Notes under the pieces: generated by a model | What the model was told of the DNA's origin: nothing | The model's input: only the letters and a program-made list of their open reading frames with translations | Databases searched by the model: none | From: Clostridia bacterium UC5.1-1E11 | GTDB taxonomy: Bacteria > Bacillota > Clostridia > Oscillospirales > Acutalibacteraceae | Reading direction: 5' to 3' | Assembly: GCA_001305115.1 (NCBI GenBank) | Contig: BCAA01000011.1 | Span: forward strand, 39,151 to 103,150 | Length of the DNA: 64,000 nucleotides | In this document: positions 7,793 through 17,281 of the stretch, piece after piece | Position numbering within the stretch: the first letter of the stretch is position 1 | How the letters are laid out: each line of letters opens with the position of its first letter | Made by a program: the position numbers and the translations under genes

Positions 7793-8005
7793 ATGGCTGT
7801 TAGTTATAAGAAACTGTGGAAACTGTTGATCGACAAAGACATGAAGAAAAAAGACCTGTGTGCCGCTGCCGGAATCAGTCATGCTTCCATGGCAAAACTC
7901 GGCAAAAACGAGAATGTTACAACTGATGTGCTGGTGAAAATCTGTACCGCACTGCAATGCGATATTGGCGATATTATGGAATTGACTCCTGAAAATTCCA
8001 AGTAA
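7793..8005 (+). CDS. small Cro/CI-type HTH regulator of the R-M operon
   Basis: A 70-residue protein that is nearly all HTH: VSYKKLWKLLIDKDMKKKDLCAAAGISHASMAKLGKNENVTTDVLVKICTALQCDIGDIMEL. The start at 7793 has GTGGAGAAG before it. It is the first gene of the operon, 15 bp before the methyltransferase. Position and size suit a controller protein that times methylase and nuclease expression. A generic XRE repressor is the alternative. Confidence 0.75.
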   Translation: MAVSYKKLWKLLIDKDMKKKDLCAAAGISHASMAKLGKNENVTTDVLVKICTALQCDIGDIMELTPENSK

Positions 8006-8020
8006 AAGGAGGCGAGTACA

Positions 8021-9916
8021 TTGGCAGAACAAGTAGTTAAAAAATTAGCATCTGTTCAAGCCAAGCCCGTTTTGAAATGGGCTGGTGGAAAGACACAGAT
8101 GTTAGGTGATCTGTTACCCAAAGTACCAGCCTCTTATGGTCGGTATATTGAACCGTTCTTTGGGGGCGGTGCGATGTTCTTTGCATTGCAGCCGGAGAAC
8201 GCAATTATTGCAGACAGCAATCCTGAACTTATCAATATGTATCGGCAAATTGCCAATCATGTTGAAAATGTTATTTATTATTTGAGAACATACGAAAACA
8301 CTTCGGAAATGTTCTATGCGGTTCGAGAAATGGACTGGACAAAACTGCCTCAGGCAGAAGCCGCTGCAAGAACGATCTTTCTGAATAGGACTTGCTTTAA
8401 TGGCTTGTATCGTGTCAATAAACAAGGCCAGTTTAATGTTCCTTACGGAAAATATAAAAATCCTAAAATTTGTGATGAAGATGGTCTGAGAGCAGCCTCA
8501 AAAGCCTTGCAGAAGGCTGACATCATTTGCGGCGATTATCTTTTGGTTCTGGAACATTATGCTCAGGCCGGAGATTTTATCTTCCTTGACCCTCCCTATC
8601 TGCCAATCTCTGAGTATGCTGATTTCAAGCGGTACACAAAGGAACAGTTTTACGAAGAAGATCATATTGAGCTTGCCAAGATGGTTATGACCTTACACGA
8701 AAGTGGTTGCCATATCATCTTGACAAACTCAAACCACCCGCTGGTACATGAACTGTATACACCATTTACGATTGATGTTATTCAGACCAAACGCCATATT
8801 TCCTGCAATGGCAGCACTCGGAAAGGCGAAGATGTCATTGTTACGATTCCTCCGAAGCAGCGCACTTTGATTAAGTTGCTCCCACAACCATTACCCAAAC
8901 AGGTTGCAGCATATCCTCCCACTCGCTTTATGGGGTCTAAGAGCAAACTGCTCTCTGAAATATGGTCTGTGGCATCACAGTTTGATGTAAATACCGTTGT
9001 TGACCTTTTCTCTGGCTCTGGCATTGTTGGTTATATGTTCAAAGCGCAGGGCAAGGCAGTAGTCAGCAATGACTATATGGCGATGTCTGCCACATTTACA
9101 AAGGCAATGATTGAGAACAACTTGGTCACACTGCCAATGGATGAGGCTAAAGAATTACTTGTTGCTCATAAGGAATCCGATCATTTTGTAGCTTCAACTT
9201 TCAAAGACCTTTATTATACGGATGAAGAAAATGATTTGATCGACACCTTGCGTACAAATGTCGCTGCAATCCGGGATCAATACAAGCACGCCATCGCAAT
9301 GACTGCGCTGATTCGTGCTTGCACCAAAAAGCGTCCTCGTGGTATTTTTACCTACACCGGACAGAGATATAATGATGGTCGCAAGGATTTACAGAAAACG
9401 CTTGCACAGCAGTTTTTGGAGGCTGTCGAAGCTGTCAACATGGCCGTCTTTGACAATGGAAAAATCAATCGCTCTAAGCATGGCGATGCAATGGATTTGA
9501 GAGTGGAACAGGCAGATTTGGTATACATCGACCCCCCGTATTATTCGCCGCTCTCTGATAATGAGTATGTCCGTAGATACCATTTTGTAGAAGGACTTGC
9601 CCGTGACTGGAAAGGCGTAGAGATTCAGGAGCATACGCAGACGAAAAAATTCAAGTCTTATCCCACGCCATTCTCTACCAGAAAAGGTGCAGCAGATGCG
9701 TTTGATCGTCTGTTCAAGAAGTTTGCAAGCAGCATCCTCATTGTGTCCTATTCCTCAAACAGCTTGCCTACACAGGATGAAATGGTAGCGATCATGGCTA
9801 AATATAAATCTCATGTAGAGGTTATACCTGTAGATTACAAATATTCCTTTGGTAATCAGAATGAGGCAAAAACCCACAGGAATACCGTACAGGAATACCT
9901 TTTTGTTGGATATTGA
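8021..9916 (+). CDS. tandem D12-class adenine methyltransferase (type IIS R-M)
   Basis: 631 residues holding two complete Dam-like (D12, N6-adenine) methyltransferase domains. The first (about 15-285) has LKWAGGKTQML, EPFFGGGAMFF and the catalytic DPPY at residue 190. The second (about 300-631) has RFMGSKSKLL, VDLFSGSGIVGY and DPPY at residue 504. Two domains in one chain, as in M.FokI and relatives, fit an asymmetric recognition site whose strands are methylated separately. The TTG start at 8021 is supported by AAAGGAGG 9 nt upstream. The partner nuclease follows after 14 bp. Base composition is richer in AT than the element backbone. Confidence 0.9.
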   Translation: MAEQVVKKLASVQAKPVLKWAGGKTQMLGDLLPKVPASYGRYIEPFFGGGAMFFALQPENAIIADSNPELINMYRQIANHVENVIYYLRTYENTSEMFYAVREMDWTKLPQAEAAARTIFLNRTCFNGLYRVNKQGQFNVPYGKYKNPKICDEDGLRAASKALQKADIICGDYLLVLEHYAQAGDFIFLDPPYLPISEYADFKRYTKEQFYEEDHIELAKMVMTLHESGCHIILTNSNHPLVHELYTPFTIDVIQTKRHISCNGSTRKGEDVIVTIPPKQRTLIKLLPQPLPKQVAAYPPTRFMGSKSKLLSEIWSVASQFDVNTVVDLFSGSGIVGYMFKAQGKAVVSNDYMAMSATFTKAMIENNLVTLPMDEAKELLVAHKESDHFVASTFKDLYYTDEENDLIDTLRTNVAAIRDQYKHAIAMTALIRACTKKRPRGIFTYTGQRYNDGRKDLQKTLAQQFLEAVEAVNMAVFDNGKINRSKHGDAMDLRVEQADLVYIDPPYYSPLSDNEYVRRYHFVEGLARDWKGVEIQEHTQTKKFKSYPTPFSTRKGAADAFDRLFKKFASSILIVSYSSNSLPTQDEMVAIMAKYKSHVEVIPVDYKYSFGNQNEAKTHRNTVQEYLFVGY

Positions 9917-9930
9917 TAGGGGGCTTTCGT

Positions 9931-11943
9931 ATGAGCGAACAAATCAAAATATGGCTGGTGGGCAATACTGGCCTGCGTAATCCCAATCGAATCCAAGAAG
10001 GATTTTCTGTATTTGCCAACTCTGCATTTGTTGGGCATCTTCATGGCCGTGATAACGAACTTGGATTTATGAATCTGCTTGATGAAAAGGGCATTATTCA
10101 AAACGAAGAGGGCAAGGACAGCTCCGGCAGTCATGCTCGTAAATGGCGGTTGATGTTTGCGAAAAACGGTCTGATTTATCCTCAGGTTCAGAAAAAAGAT
10201 GGTCGTCAAGAAGATTTAGGCCCACTTGACGATATTACACCTTTTGGCAGGTCGTTCTTAAAAGCGGACACATATCCAGCAATGCAAGAATGCTTTTTAC
10301 GGGCGATGAGCGTGGAGCAATTTCCTATGCCGGATGGCGTGCATTACTTCTCTCCGCTGAGATGGCTCTTGGCAATTATGCTGGAACTTGAAAAGCGGAC
10401 TGGTTCATCTGAGCTTAGTCGAATCGAATTTGCCCTTTGGGGTCATACCACAAATCCCAGCTATAGCTTGGAAGAAGTGGTTGACAACATTCTTGATTTG
10501 CGAAAGCGTAGAGCTACAGCTCCGGCGAAGCGCCCGTTTGACAAAAAGGAGATTGCCAAACGAGGTGAAAATTACGACAAAAAGCCAGATAATTTCTTGG
10601 ATTACAGCGATATGAATATGAGATACCTCCGCATTTCTGGTGTGCTTCAACGCAAAGGCAGAGGTCTAATAATCGTACCCGCAAAGCATGTCTTGGCAGA
10701 AAAACTTGCAAAGTCCACCGCAAGCGCAAAACCTCTTATGGAACAGTACAGACTGCTCTGCGCTGGTGCGCCTCTGCCAACGGACAGTGTGGATGTCGCC
10801 AAATCCCTGTTGGATGATCTGGTCAAACAGATGAAAGAGCGCCATATTCTCTTTGACATCACCGATCTGCCTCTGAATACTCCTGCAGAAATCAATATCG
10901 CACGGCAGAGACTTGAAAATATCCTCTCCCAGACAGACGAAATTCAGTATGCCAGCGAACAGTGCAACCAGTGGGAAGAAATCAGAGATTATATGACTCT
11001 GCTGATAAAGGGCGGCGGAAAGTTAGTCTATGACGAAGATAACGCCATAGAGGTTCCCAAGGATGAAACTCCCGCCTACCTCGAATGGACACTCTGGCGT
11101 GCGGCCTTAGCGATTGATCACATGGTTAATAAGCCGTATGAAGTGCGTGGATTCAAACTGGATTCTGACTTTATGCCTGTTTCGGCTGCTGGCGGTGGCA
11201 AAGGCGATCTGTATTGCGAATTTAACGATTTTACCATTTTGACAGAGGTTACTATGTCCACATCCTCCCGTCAAGAAGCGATGGAGGGGGAGCCTGTCAG
11301 ACGGCATGTTTCCGATGCTGTTCTGAAATACGATAAGCCTGTATATGGTATGTTTATTGCTGTTCGGATAGATACCAACACAGCAGAAACATTTAGACAC
11401 GGCATTTGGTATGCAAAGGGTGATGTCAAGCAACGACTGGATATTGTGCCGCTGACACTGGGCCAGTTTCAGAAATACTTTGTGGCAATGTTTGAGGCGG
11501 ACAAGGCAACTCCAGAAAAGCTCAGAGATTTGATTGTAAAATGCGAATCCCGGAGAGATGTTTTGGAGGCTCCAGCTTGGAAGCAGTATATTGACTCCAC
11601 TGTTGCCCAAAAGTCGCTTGAAATCACCAATGGAATTGTTGCCCACAGTGGCTCCGAAGCACCTCTTGTTCCGGCTGGGGCCATTGTGCGCCATGTAGCA
11701 TTTGGAGAGGGACAAGTTGTTGCGCTTGAGGCCAATTTTCCTGAATGTCCTGCCAAAACGGTTGAAGTGCCATATCTGCGATCGTTACCCGATGAGGTGA
11801 GTTTCTGCCCTGATGGCAAAAGTCTGCTGCATGATCGGTTTGGTGAGGGTACAGTTTATGCGTATGTCATTGTGTTCCAGAAAGTTATTATGAGATTGTC
11901 ATACCCGGCTGCGTTTACAGACGGCTTACTTTCTATAGAATAA
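9931..11943 (+). CDS. AlwI-family type IIS restriction endonuclease
   Basis: A 670-residue protein. The N-terminus (IKIWLVGNTGLRNPNRIQEG) and overall layout match AlwI-type nucleases, which cut outside an asymmetric site. A candidate PD-(D/E)xK-like catalytic segment is GKGDLYCEFNDFTILTEVTMS (D about 425, E about 438). The last 90 residues (IVRHVAFGEGQVVAL, LHDRFGEGTVYAY) form a small repeated beta-rich tail. ATG 9931 is chosen for the GGGGGC upstream. The preceding tandem methyltransferase is the expected partner. The recognition sequence cannot be read from the protein. Confidence 0.8.
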   Translation: MSEQIKIWLVGNTGLRNPNRIQEGFSVFANSAFVGHLHGRDNELGFMNLLDEKGIIQNEEGKDSSGSHARKWRLMFAKNGLIYPQVQKKDGRQEDLGPLDDITPFGRSFLKADTYPAMQECFLRAMSVEQFPMPDGVHYFSPLRWLLAIMLELEKRTGSSELSRIEFALWGHTTNPSYSLEEVVDNILDLRKRRATAPAKRPFDKKEIAKRGENYDKKPDNFLDYSDMNMRYLRISGVLQRKGRGLIIVPAKHVLAEKLAKSTASAKPLMEQYRLLCAGAPLPTDSVDVAKSLLDDLVKQMKERHILFDITDLPLNTPAEINIARQRLENILSQTDEIQYASEQCNQWEEIRDYMTLLIKGGGKLVYDEDNAIEVPKDETPAYLEWTLWRAALAIDHMVNKPYEVRGFKLDSDFMPVSAAGGGKGDLYCEFNDFTILTEVTMSTSSRQEAMEGEPVRRHVSDAVLKYDKPVYGMFIAVRIDTNTAETFRHGIWYAKGDVKQRLDIVPLTLGQFQKYFVAMFEADKATPEKLRDLIVKCESRRDVLEAPAWKQYIDSTVAQKSLEITNGIVAHSGSEAPLVPAGAIVRHVAFGEGQVVALEANFPECPAKTVEVPYLRSLPDEVSFCPDGKSLLHDRFGEGTVYAYVIVFQKVIMRLSYPAAFTDGLLSIE

Positions 11944-11970
11944 GCCGAAGTTTACCATGCCACTAAAGAA

Positions 11971-12837
11971 ATGAGGCGAAATAATATCAGTACACTTTCA
12001 TTCATAGAAAAACAAATAATCTGTCGGTTGTTTGGAATATCTGGTGGGTATATCTTCAAGTTTTGGAGCGATAGAGGTACTTACAACAAAAATACTACGC
12101 ATCAACTGATTCTTGACTCTTGCGGTATAGATATTTACAAAGATAAACCATATAAAGATTTATCGCAGCAAAAATGTGTAGAGAAAATTTGGAGCGATTG
12201 TAACCCACAAATTGTTGCTAAGCTTTTGCGCTCATTGTCTGAATACTTTTGTTTCGCAATGGGAACTGATTATTGGAGCGATGAAGATAGTTATGACTAT
12301 CGGCAGGTTGAAGATATAATTAAACGGCTCCAATCAACATCGGAAGTTTCTTTACCGGCACAAGAATCTACAGATCTAAAACTAATATTAAGTGACATAG
12401 AGTCAAATGTCCAAGCAGGAAAGCCTGAATTGGTCATAGATCGGCTCCATACATTTGCGACTAAGTATATACGAGAAATCTGCCAGAAACACGAAATTGC
12501 TATTGCTGACGAAAAAGGCGATCATTATTCGCTTGATTCTCTTGTTGCCAAACTAAAAGGATGGTATGAACGAGAGAATTACTTTGAATCCGAATTTTGT
12601 GTGGTAGCAATAAGGAATACCATCAATATCTTCACCAAATACAATGATTTAAGAAATAGTAAAAGTGCTGCTCATCCTAATCAACTTTTGCAAAAGGCAG
12701 AAGCCGAGTATGCGATTAAGGTAATTGCAGACACACTCATGTTTATTGATAACATAGAGAAGAGCAAGGCAGTCGAAACAATTCCTTGGGGAAAAGGTGA
12801 ATTGTTCGTGGACCCGGACAGCGAAGTCCCATTTTAG
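11971..12837 (+). CDS. Abi_C-type abortive infection protein
   Basis: 288 residues. The N-terminal 115 residues carry no domain I can name. The C-terminal half matches the abortive-infection C-terminal pattern: LDSLVAKLKGWYERENYFESE, then RNTINIFTKYNDLRNSKSAAHP and KAEAEYAIKVIADTLMFIDNI. Abi_C proteins are linked to phage exclusion. The gene follows the restriction enzyme after 27 bp and may be cotranscribed, although its Shine-Dalgarno sequence is weak. It is clearly richer in AT than the backbone, pointing to separate acquisition. It is the last gene before the right end of element A. Confidence 0.7.
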   Translation: MRRNNISTLSFIEKQIICRLFGISGGYIFKFWSDRGTYNKNTTHQLILDSCGIDIYKDKPYKDLSQQKCVEKIWSDCNPQIVAKLLRSLSEYFCFAMGTDYWSDEDSYDYRQVEDIIKRLQSTSEVSLPAQESTDLKLILSDIESNVQAGKPELVIDRLHTFATKYIREICQKHEIAIADEKGDHYSLDSLVAKLKGWYERENYFESEFCVVAIRNTINIFTKYNDLRNSKSAAHPNQLLQKAEAEYAIKVIADTLMFIDNIEKSKAVETIPWGKGELFVDPDSEVPF

Positions 12838-12942
12838 TGATAAAGGAATACTTTGTAGAAATCGGGTTTCATCTGGAAAAGCACCTGAATATATGCTATA
12901 ATACATCCAAGCCACCCGCACAGCCTTATCAAGAATAATCGT

Positions 12943-12975
12943 TGATAGCACCGGGGTGATAGCTTTTTGATAGCA
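12943..12975 (+). repeat. TGATAGC(A) repeats near right end of element A
   Basis: TGATAGCA at 12943-12950, TGATAGC at 12957-12963 and TGATAGCA at 12968-12975 lie about 100 bp inside the right core. They match the left-end repeats at 1350-1368 and are candidate integrase or excisionase arm sites. Confidence 0.45.
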
Positions 12976-13077
12976 GAATTTCGGATAGACCATAGGATAA
13001 GGATAATCTGTATCAAAATAAATAACACCGAATCAAATCCTCTATACAAAAAAGTTTAGGAAAGGATTTCATTCGGC

Positions 13078-13089
13078 GAGTGGGAATGA
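13078..13089 (+). other. attachment core between elements A and B
   Basis: GAGTGGGAATGA differs at two positions from the guaA copy at 1260. It lies after element A cargo and before the element B repressor relic, as expected for an att site between tandem insertions. Confidence 0.7.
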
Positions 13090-13205
13090 CGCTTGAAACG
13101 GCGCAAACCCGCATGAATACAGGCTTTTTTGCCCGTCCACAAGGCTCTTGATACTGGATTAATACTATTCGTGTCCCGGTACTCTCAAGAGAATAATCCC
13201 AAAAG

Positions 13206-13260
13206 GACAAGCAAAACCGCCCTGCTGAATTTGTCGTTCAGCAGGGCGGTTTTGCTTGTC
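13206..13260 (-). terminator. 24-bp perfect inverted repeat, terminator of element B regulator
   Basis: Arms at 13206-13229 and 13237-13260 pair without mismatch around a 7-nt loop and include a CCGCCCTGCTGAA core with flanking AAAA/TTTT. It directly abuts the 3' end of the minus-strand regulator relic, as in elements A and C. Confidence 0.8.
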
Positions 13261-13750
13261 TTATTTGTTTTTCCGCCACGGGACATAGTATTGGCTTTCC
13301 CTGCCATCATCACAGGTATGGGGCCAGTTGAGTTTCCATTCAAAGTATTCGTCCCGGGTGATCTCCCCGGCGTACAATTCCTGCTGGCGCAAGAGCCATT
13401 CGTGCATGAACTCGTCTAAAAGCCCGTAGTTGAAGTAAATGCCCACAGGAGGTTGTGCGGGCCAGTCGTAACTGTCGTTATACTGGACAACGGTTTCCTC
13501 TTTGATTTTGCCGGGGACACGGACAAGCGGAAACAGGCGGATAGCGCTAGGACTGTTCTCATCTAGCCAGAAGAATGTCCGCATGAAGTCCTCGGCGGAG
13601 CCGGGGATATGGTGTAGAAATTCTGGTGGTCTACCCGCAATCTTGTCTAGAAACTCCCGTTTGGAGACATGGCATTCGTCTCATACTGCGCAATCCTGTT
13701 GTCAGCTCCCTTTTCCTCAAAGCCGATAGCAAGCCCCAAGAACGGGATTT
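13261..13750 (-). pseudogene. decayed XRE regulator of element B
   Basis: The C-terminal 107 codons are open (13584 down to 13261), with LLRQQELYAGEITRDEYFEWKLNWP matching the EAGEISREEYDRWRYRYP region of the element A repressor. Further upstream another frame reads GFEEKGADNRIAQYE, matching VGFPEKSADVRLAQYE. The frame is broken between the parts and the 5' end is lost. Immediately beyond it the ATPase relic begins, so the excisionase, integrase and ribbon-helix-helix genes are deleted. Confidence 0.75.
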
Positions 13751-13807
13751 TGAGGAAATGGGCAGATAAGTCGGGCCACTGCCCCGGCTTATCTGCCCAC
13801 TTTCTCC

Positions 13808-14757
13808 ATGAATGAACTCTACGAAAAGGTCTATCCCGGCAAGCCGCCTGTGATAGAGGGCCTACTCTATCCGGAGGTGTACCTCTTTGTGGACACTCCC
13901 AAGGTGGGTAAGTCCTTCCTCATGGCCCAACTCGGCTATCATGTGAGCATGGGCCTCCCCCTGTGGGGGTATGCCGTAAACCGTGGGGCCGTCCTCTATC
14001 TGGCTTTAGAGGATGACCACCGCCGGTTGCAAAGCCGTCTTTATCAAGTGTTCGGGGAAAACAGCGTCGCAACCCCCCACTTCGTATTTACGCCAAGCAG
14101 TTAAACTATGGACTAGAAAGGCAACTAAAGAGGTTTATCCGGGAACACCCGGCTCATTATCATCGACACCCTGCAAAAAATCTGGGAGGCCGGGGCCGAG
14201 AAGTACAGTTATACAAGCGATTATGAAGTGATAACCCGTCTGAAACACTTTGCCGATGGAACGGGGGGCTGCCTCCTGCTGGTACACCATACCCGCAAGC
14301 AGCAGGCGACGACAAATTTGATATGATCTCCGGCACCAATGGTCTGATGGGTGCGGCAGACGGGGCCTTTCTGCTCCAAAAGGAGCGGCGGACGGACAGT
14401 GCAGCCAAACTGGACATTTCCGGGCGTGACCTGCAAGACCAGCGCCCTCTATCTGAAACGGGACAGGGAGCGGCTTGTGTGGGAGTTGGAGCGGCGGGAA
14501 ACGGAACTGCACAAGGAGCCGCCCGACCCGGTTTAGAGGCCGTGGCCGTTCTGGCGACGGTGGAGTGGCCCAAATGGAGTGGTACGGCCGCCGACCTTGC
14601 TGTCGCCCTGGAGAGGAAGATGAAAGCCAATGCCTTGGCTATGCGGCTGAATGTCCGGGCAGAGCGGCTGTCCTATGAGTACCCTATCCGCTACAAGGAC
14701 GACCGCACCCACGTTGGGCGGAGTATCTTCCTCACGTTGGAAACGCATTGGATGTGA
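13808..14757 (+). pseudogene. decayed RepA-like AAA ATPase of element B
   Basis: A homologue of the element A ATPase in at least three frames. ATG 13808 gives MNELYEKVYPGKPPVIEGLL and Walker A DTPKVGKSFLMAQLGYHV, with LEDDHRRLQSRLYQVFG. After about 14100 the frame shifts (pieces of the Walker B region), and from 14323 it reads MISGTNGLMGAADGAFLLQKERR, then AMRLNVRAERLSYEYPIRYKDDRTHVGRSIFLTLE to a stop at 14757. The stop codon again falls in the first GTGACG unit. It is not functional as given. Confidence 0.8.
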
Positions 14758-14777
14758 CGACTGTGACGGCCGTGACG
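14754..14777 (+). repeat. GTGACG repeats of element B
   Basis: GTGACG occurs at 14754, 14763 and 14772 with a 9-nt period, starting in the stop codon of the ATPase relic exactly as in element A. The mirrored half of the element A array is absent. From here to 15139 no gene is supported. Confidence 0.6.
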
Positions 14778-15139
14778 GGGAACGCGGGGTGAACGTCAAG
14801 GGGGCATACCTGCGGGTGGAGATTGCCGCAAGGGCAATACAGTCCGTACCCCTTGACTTTCCCCCTACGGAGAACACTTGCCGGGTGAGTGGAAAGACTG
14901 CTGACCTTTCCCCCCTGCCCAACGGCGAGTGACAAGGTTTAGGCGGGGACAGGGTGCTCTTTTCAAAGGCAGCCCTGCTGGGGAGCCGTCCGTAGACGGC
15001 GGGGCAAAGCCCCCTATACCACCCCATAGGGCACAAATGCGCTTTTGATGGCCGATAGGCTGTCAAAAGTGCTTTTGCGTTTACTTTCGCGAAAGTAACA
15101 CAGGCCCGCCGCTGGCGCGGCGGTAAAAGGAGGGCTTGA

Positions 15140-16240
15140 TTGAAAAGGACGATCAGTGCTATGGTGGGACGGGGCTCAGTCAATCCCAACAGCAGGAAAC
15201 TTTACGCCAAGAATACCGCCCAGGAGTGTTCCCACCTGGATATAACCTACTGTGAGGAAAATATCAAGGCAGTGTACCATGAACTCTTTGACGAGGCTTT
15301 GGAGCGACACAACGCCAAGCAGATCAGGGCAGACCGCAAGATTGAGGACTACTACGAGAAGATACGCTCTGGCAAACAGGAAAAGCCGTTCCATGAGATC
15401 ATCCTGCAAGTGGGTAACAAGGGCAATATGAGTGCCGACAGCGACGAGAAGCGGCTTGCGGCGGTGCTGGACGAGTACATGAGGGGCTTTCAGGAGCGCA
15501 ACCCAAGCCTCCAGGTGTTCTTGGCCTTCCTCCACATGGACGAGTCCATCCCCCATATGGACATTGACTTTATTCCATTCATTACTGGGAGTAAGCAGGG
15601 CTGGACACAAAGGTATCTTTGAAGCAAGCGTTAGCGGTCCGAGGTTTCAAGGGTGGTACCAGAGAAAACATAGAGTGGAGCCAGTGGGTACGCTCGGAGA
15701 AAGAGAGGCTTTCCGTCGTGATGGAGTGCCACGGGATAGAGTGGGGGACAAAGGCACCCACGACAAGCACCTGTCTGTGCTGGACTAAAAAAGGAGCAAA
15801 GGGCGAAAGGGGTTGGCGATCTGGAAACGGTCAAGGTGAAGAAAGAGAGCCAGATGGAGGAATAGGGGTGGCGGCTGAAAGAATTGGCCCCGGTGGTAAA
15901 GAACATGGAATGTCTGGTGGCGGACTTTTCTGTAGACCCGGAGGAAATTTTACCAGAGGCCGGGACATTGGAAAGTGCCAAGTCTTACCGGGAGAAAAAG
16001 GCAAAGTTCCTGCTGGCAAAAATCGTCCAAGAGTTGCGCTCTCTGTACCACAAGTACATCGAACTGAAAGGAAAGTTTGACCGGAGACTATGACCGGGTA
16101 CGGGAGGACAACGCTCGCCTGTCTGAACACTTGATGGAAGTAAAAATGGAAACAAAGCCCTGCGGCAGATCTCCGCCGACTATGAGCGGATCTTTGGTCC
16201 AGAACAGGTAGCGGCGGTGGAGGCCGACAAACAACGGGAA
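15140..16240 (+). pseudogene. decayed plasmid recombination/relaxase gene of element B
   Basis: The first 155 codons are open: MKRTISAMVGRGSVNPNSRKLY, HLDITYCEENIKAVYHELFDEALERHN, then AFLHMDESIPHMDIDFIPF, the HxDxDF-type histidine region of Pre/Mob relaxases. After about 15600 the reading moves through other frames (KQALAVRGFKGG, ERLSVVMECHGIEWGTK, then from 15884 VKNMECLVADFSVDPEEILPEAG and VQELRSLYHKYIELKGKF). Several lesions make it a relic. It is not close to the element A relaxase, so the two elements carry different mobilization genes. Confidence 0.75.
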
Positions 16241-16575
16241 TAGGCGGAGAAAGGCCACAAGCGGTCCCGGAGCTCTCTTGGCCGGGGAGAGCGGTGAAAT
16301 ATAGATTTGTTTACATTGTATGATGATTTCAAAGATGAAAAGTGACCAGTGCAAGAATAATTTATCAGTGTATGTAGTGACGAAAGTATACTTGACAAAA
16401 TTATTCGGTTATAGTAAGCTAATTACAATTTGGCGATGTAGCGTATCTACATGAACCGAGCAAAAAGGCTGAACAAACAAATTGCAGATGATGTTACCGC
16501 GTACGGTTTCATCGAAAGGCAGTTGTTGTGTTCCCTGTTTTGTCCGGTTCTTTTTTGTTTTTGGGAGGAGTTTCA
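16241..16575 (+). other. leader region of element B cargo, no gene seen
   Basis: A TTGACA box at 16392-16397 lacks a good -10 at 17 bp (TAAGCT at 16415). A short inverted repeat ATGTAG/CTACAT lies near 16435-16455. Nothing else is supported. It may hold the promoter for the cargo genes. Confidence 0.3.
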
Positions 16576-17222
16576 ATGAACAAAATTACTTATCGGCCAT
16601 ACGTACCGCAAGATTTCAAAGCTCTCTCTGATATTATTAATATCACATGGGGACATGAAAAATCTTATAGTCCTACCACTGCAGTCCGGCTATCCAACGC
16701 TTATCTGCGGTTATGCCTGATAGAACAAACCTTTACTCAGGTAGCCTTAAACAATGGGAAACCCATAGGGATCATTATGGGGAACAGTTTTCACACCCCC
16801 CATAAATCCTTGAAGTATCGGTTACAGGCAAGATGGGCTTTATGGATGCTTTCGCTGACGGCGGAGGGACGCAGAGCATGGCATTTTTTGAGGAGGTGGA
16901 TCAGATTTATGAAAAGTTGCTGTCCGGGCAGTCACAGGACTATGAAGGGGAACTATCCTTTTTTGCCATACACCCGCTTTATCGCGGGTTAGGGATCGGT
17001 AAGGAATTATACCGCCGCTTCTTCAACTATATGAACAACGAAAACATTCGGCATTTCTATGTGTTTACAGACACCACTTGCAATTTTGGTTTTTATGAAC
17101 GCCAGAATATGCTCCGGTGTGGTACGGAAGAAGTAAAATTACAGGTTAACAAAAAGCCGGAAAAATTTTTATTTTTTATCTATGAAAATGCGGTGCAGAA
17201 GCATAGCGCAGAAAATAAATAA
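16576..17222 (+). pseudogene. GNAT-family N-acetyltransferase, frameshifted
   Basis: About 215 residues if one base is restored near 16820-16832. The first frame (ATG 16576 after GGGAGGAG) reads MNKITYRPYVPQDFKALSDIINITWG, TQVALNNGKPIGIIMGNS. The second carries MGFMDAFADGG and the acetyl-CoA binding segment FFAIHPLYRGLGIGKELYRRFFNYM, then HFYVFTDTTCNFGFYERQNM. Single lesion only, so a sequencing error is possible. The substrate is unknown. It is followed by a MATE relic and a second GNAT gene, suggesting resistance cargo. Confidence 0.75.
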
Positions 17223-17281
17223 GACAGAAAATATACGAAAATTTGTTATGGGGTGATAAAAAAGCAAATTTAGTTATCCGA

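Noticed and set aside
16392..16420. TTGACA followed by TAAGCT as the promoter of the element B cargo
   Set aside because: The -10 is poor, and a better-looking TATAGT is only 12 bp away, so the site was not called as a separate promoter.
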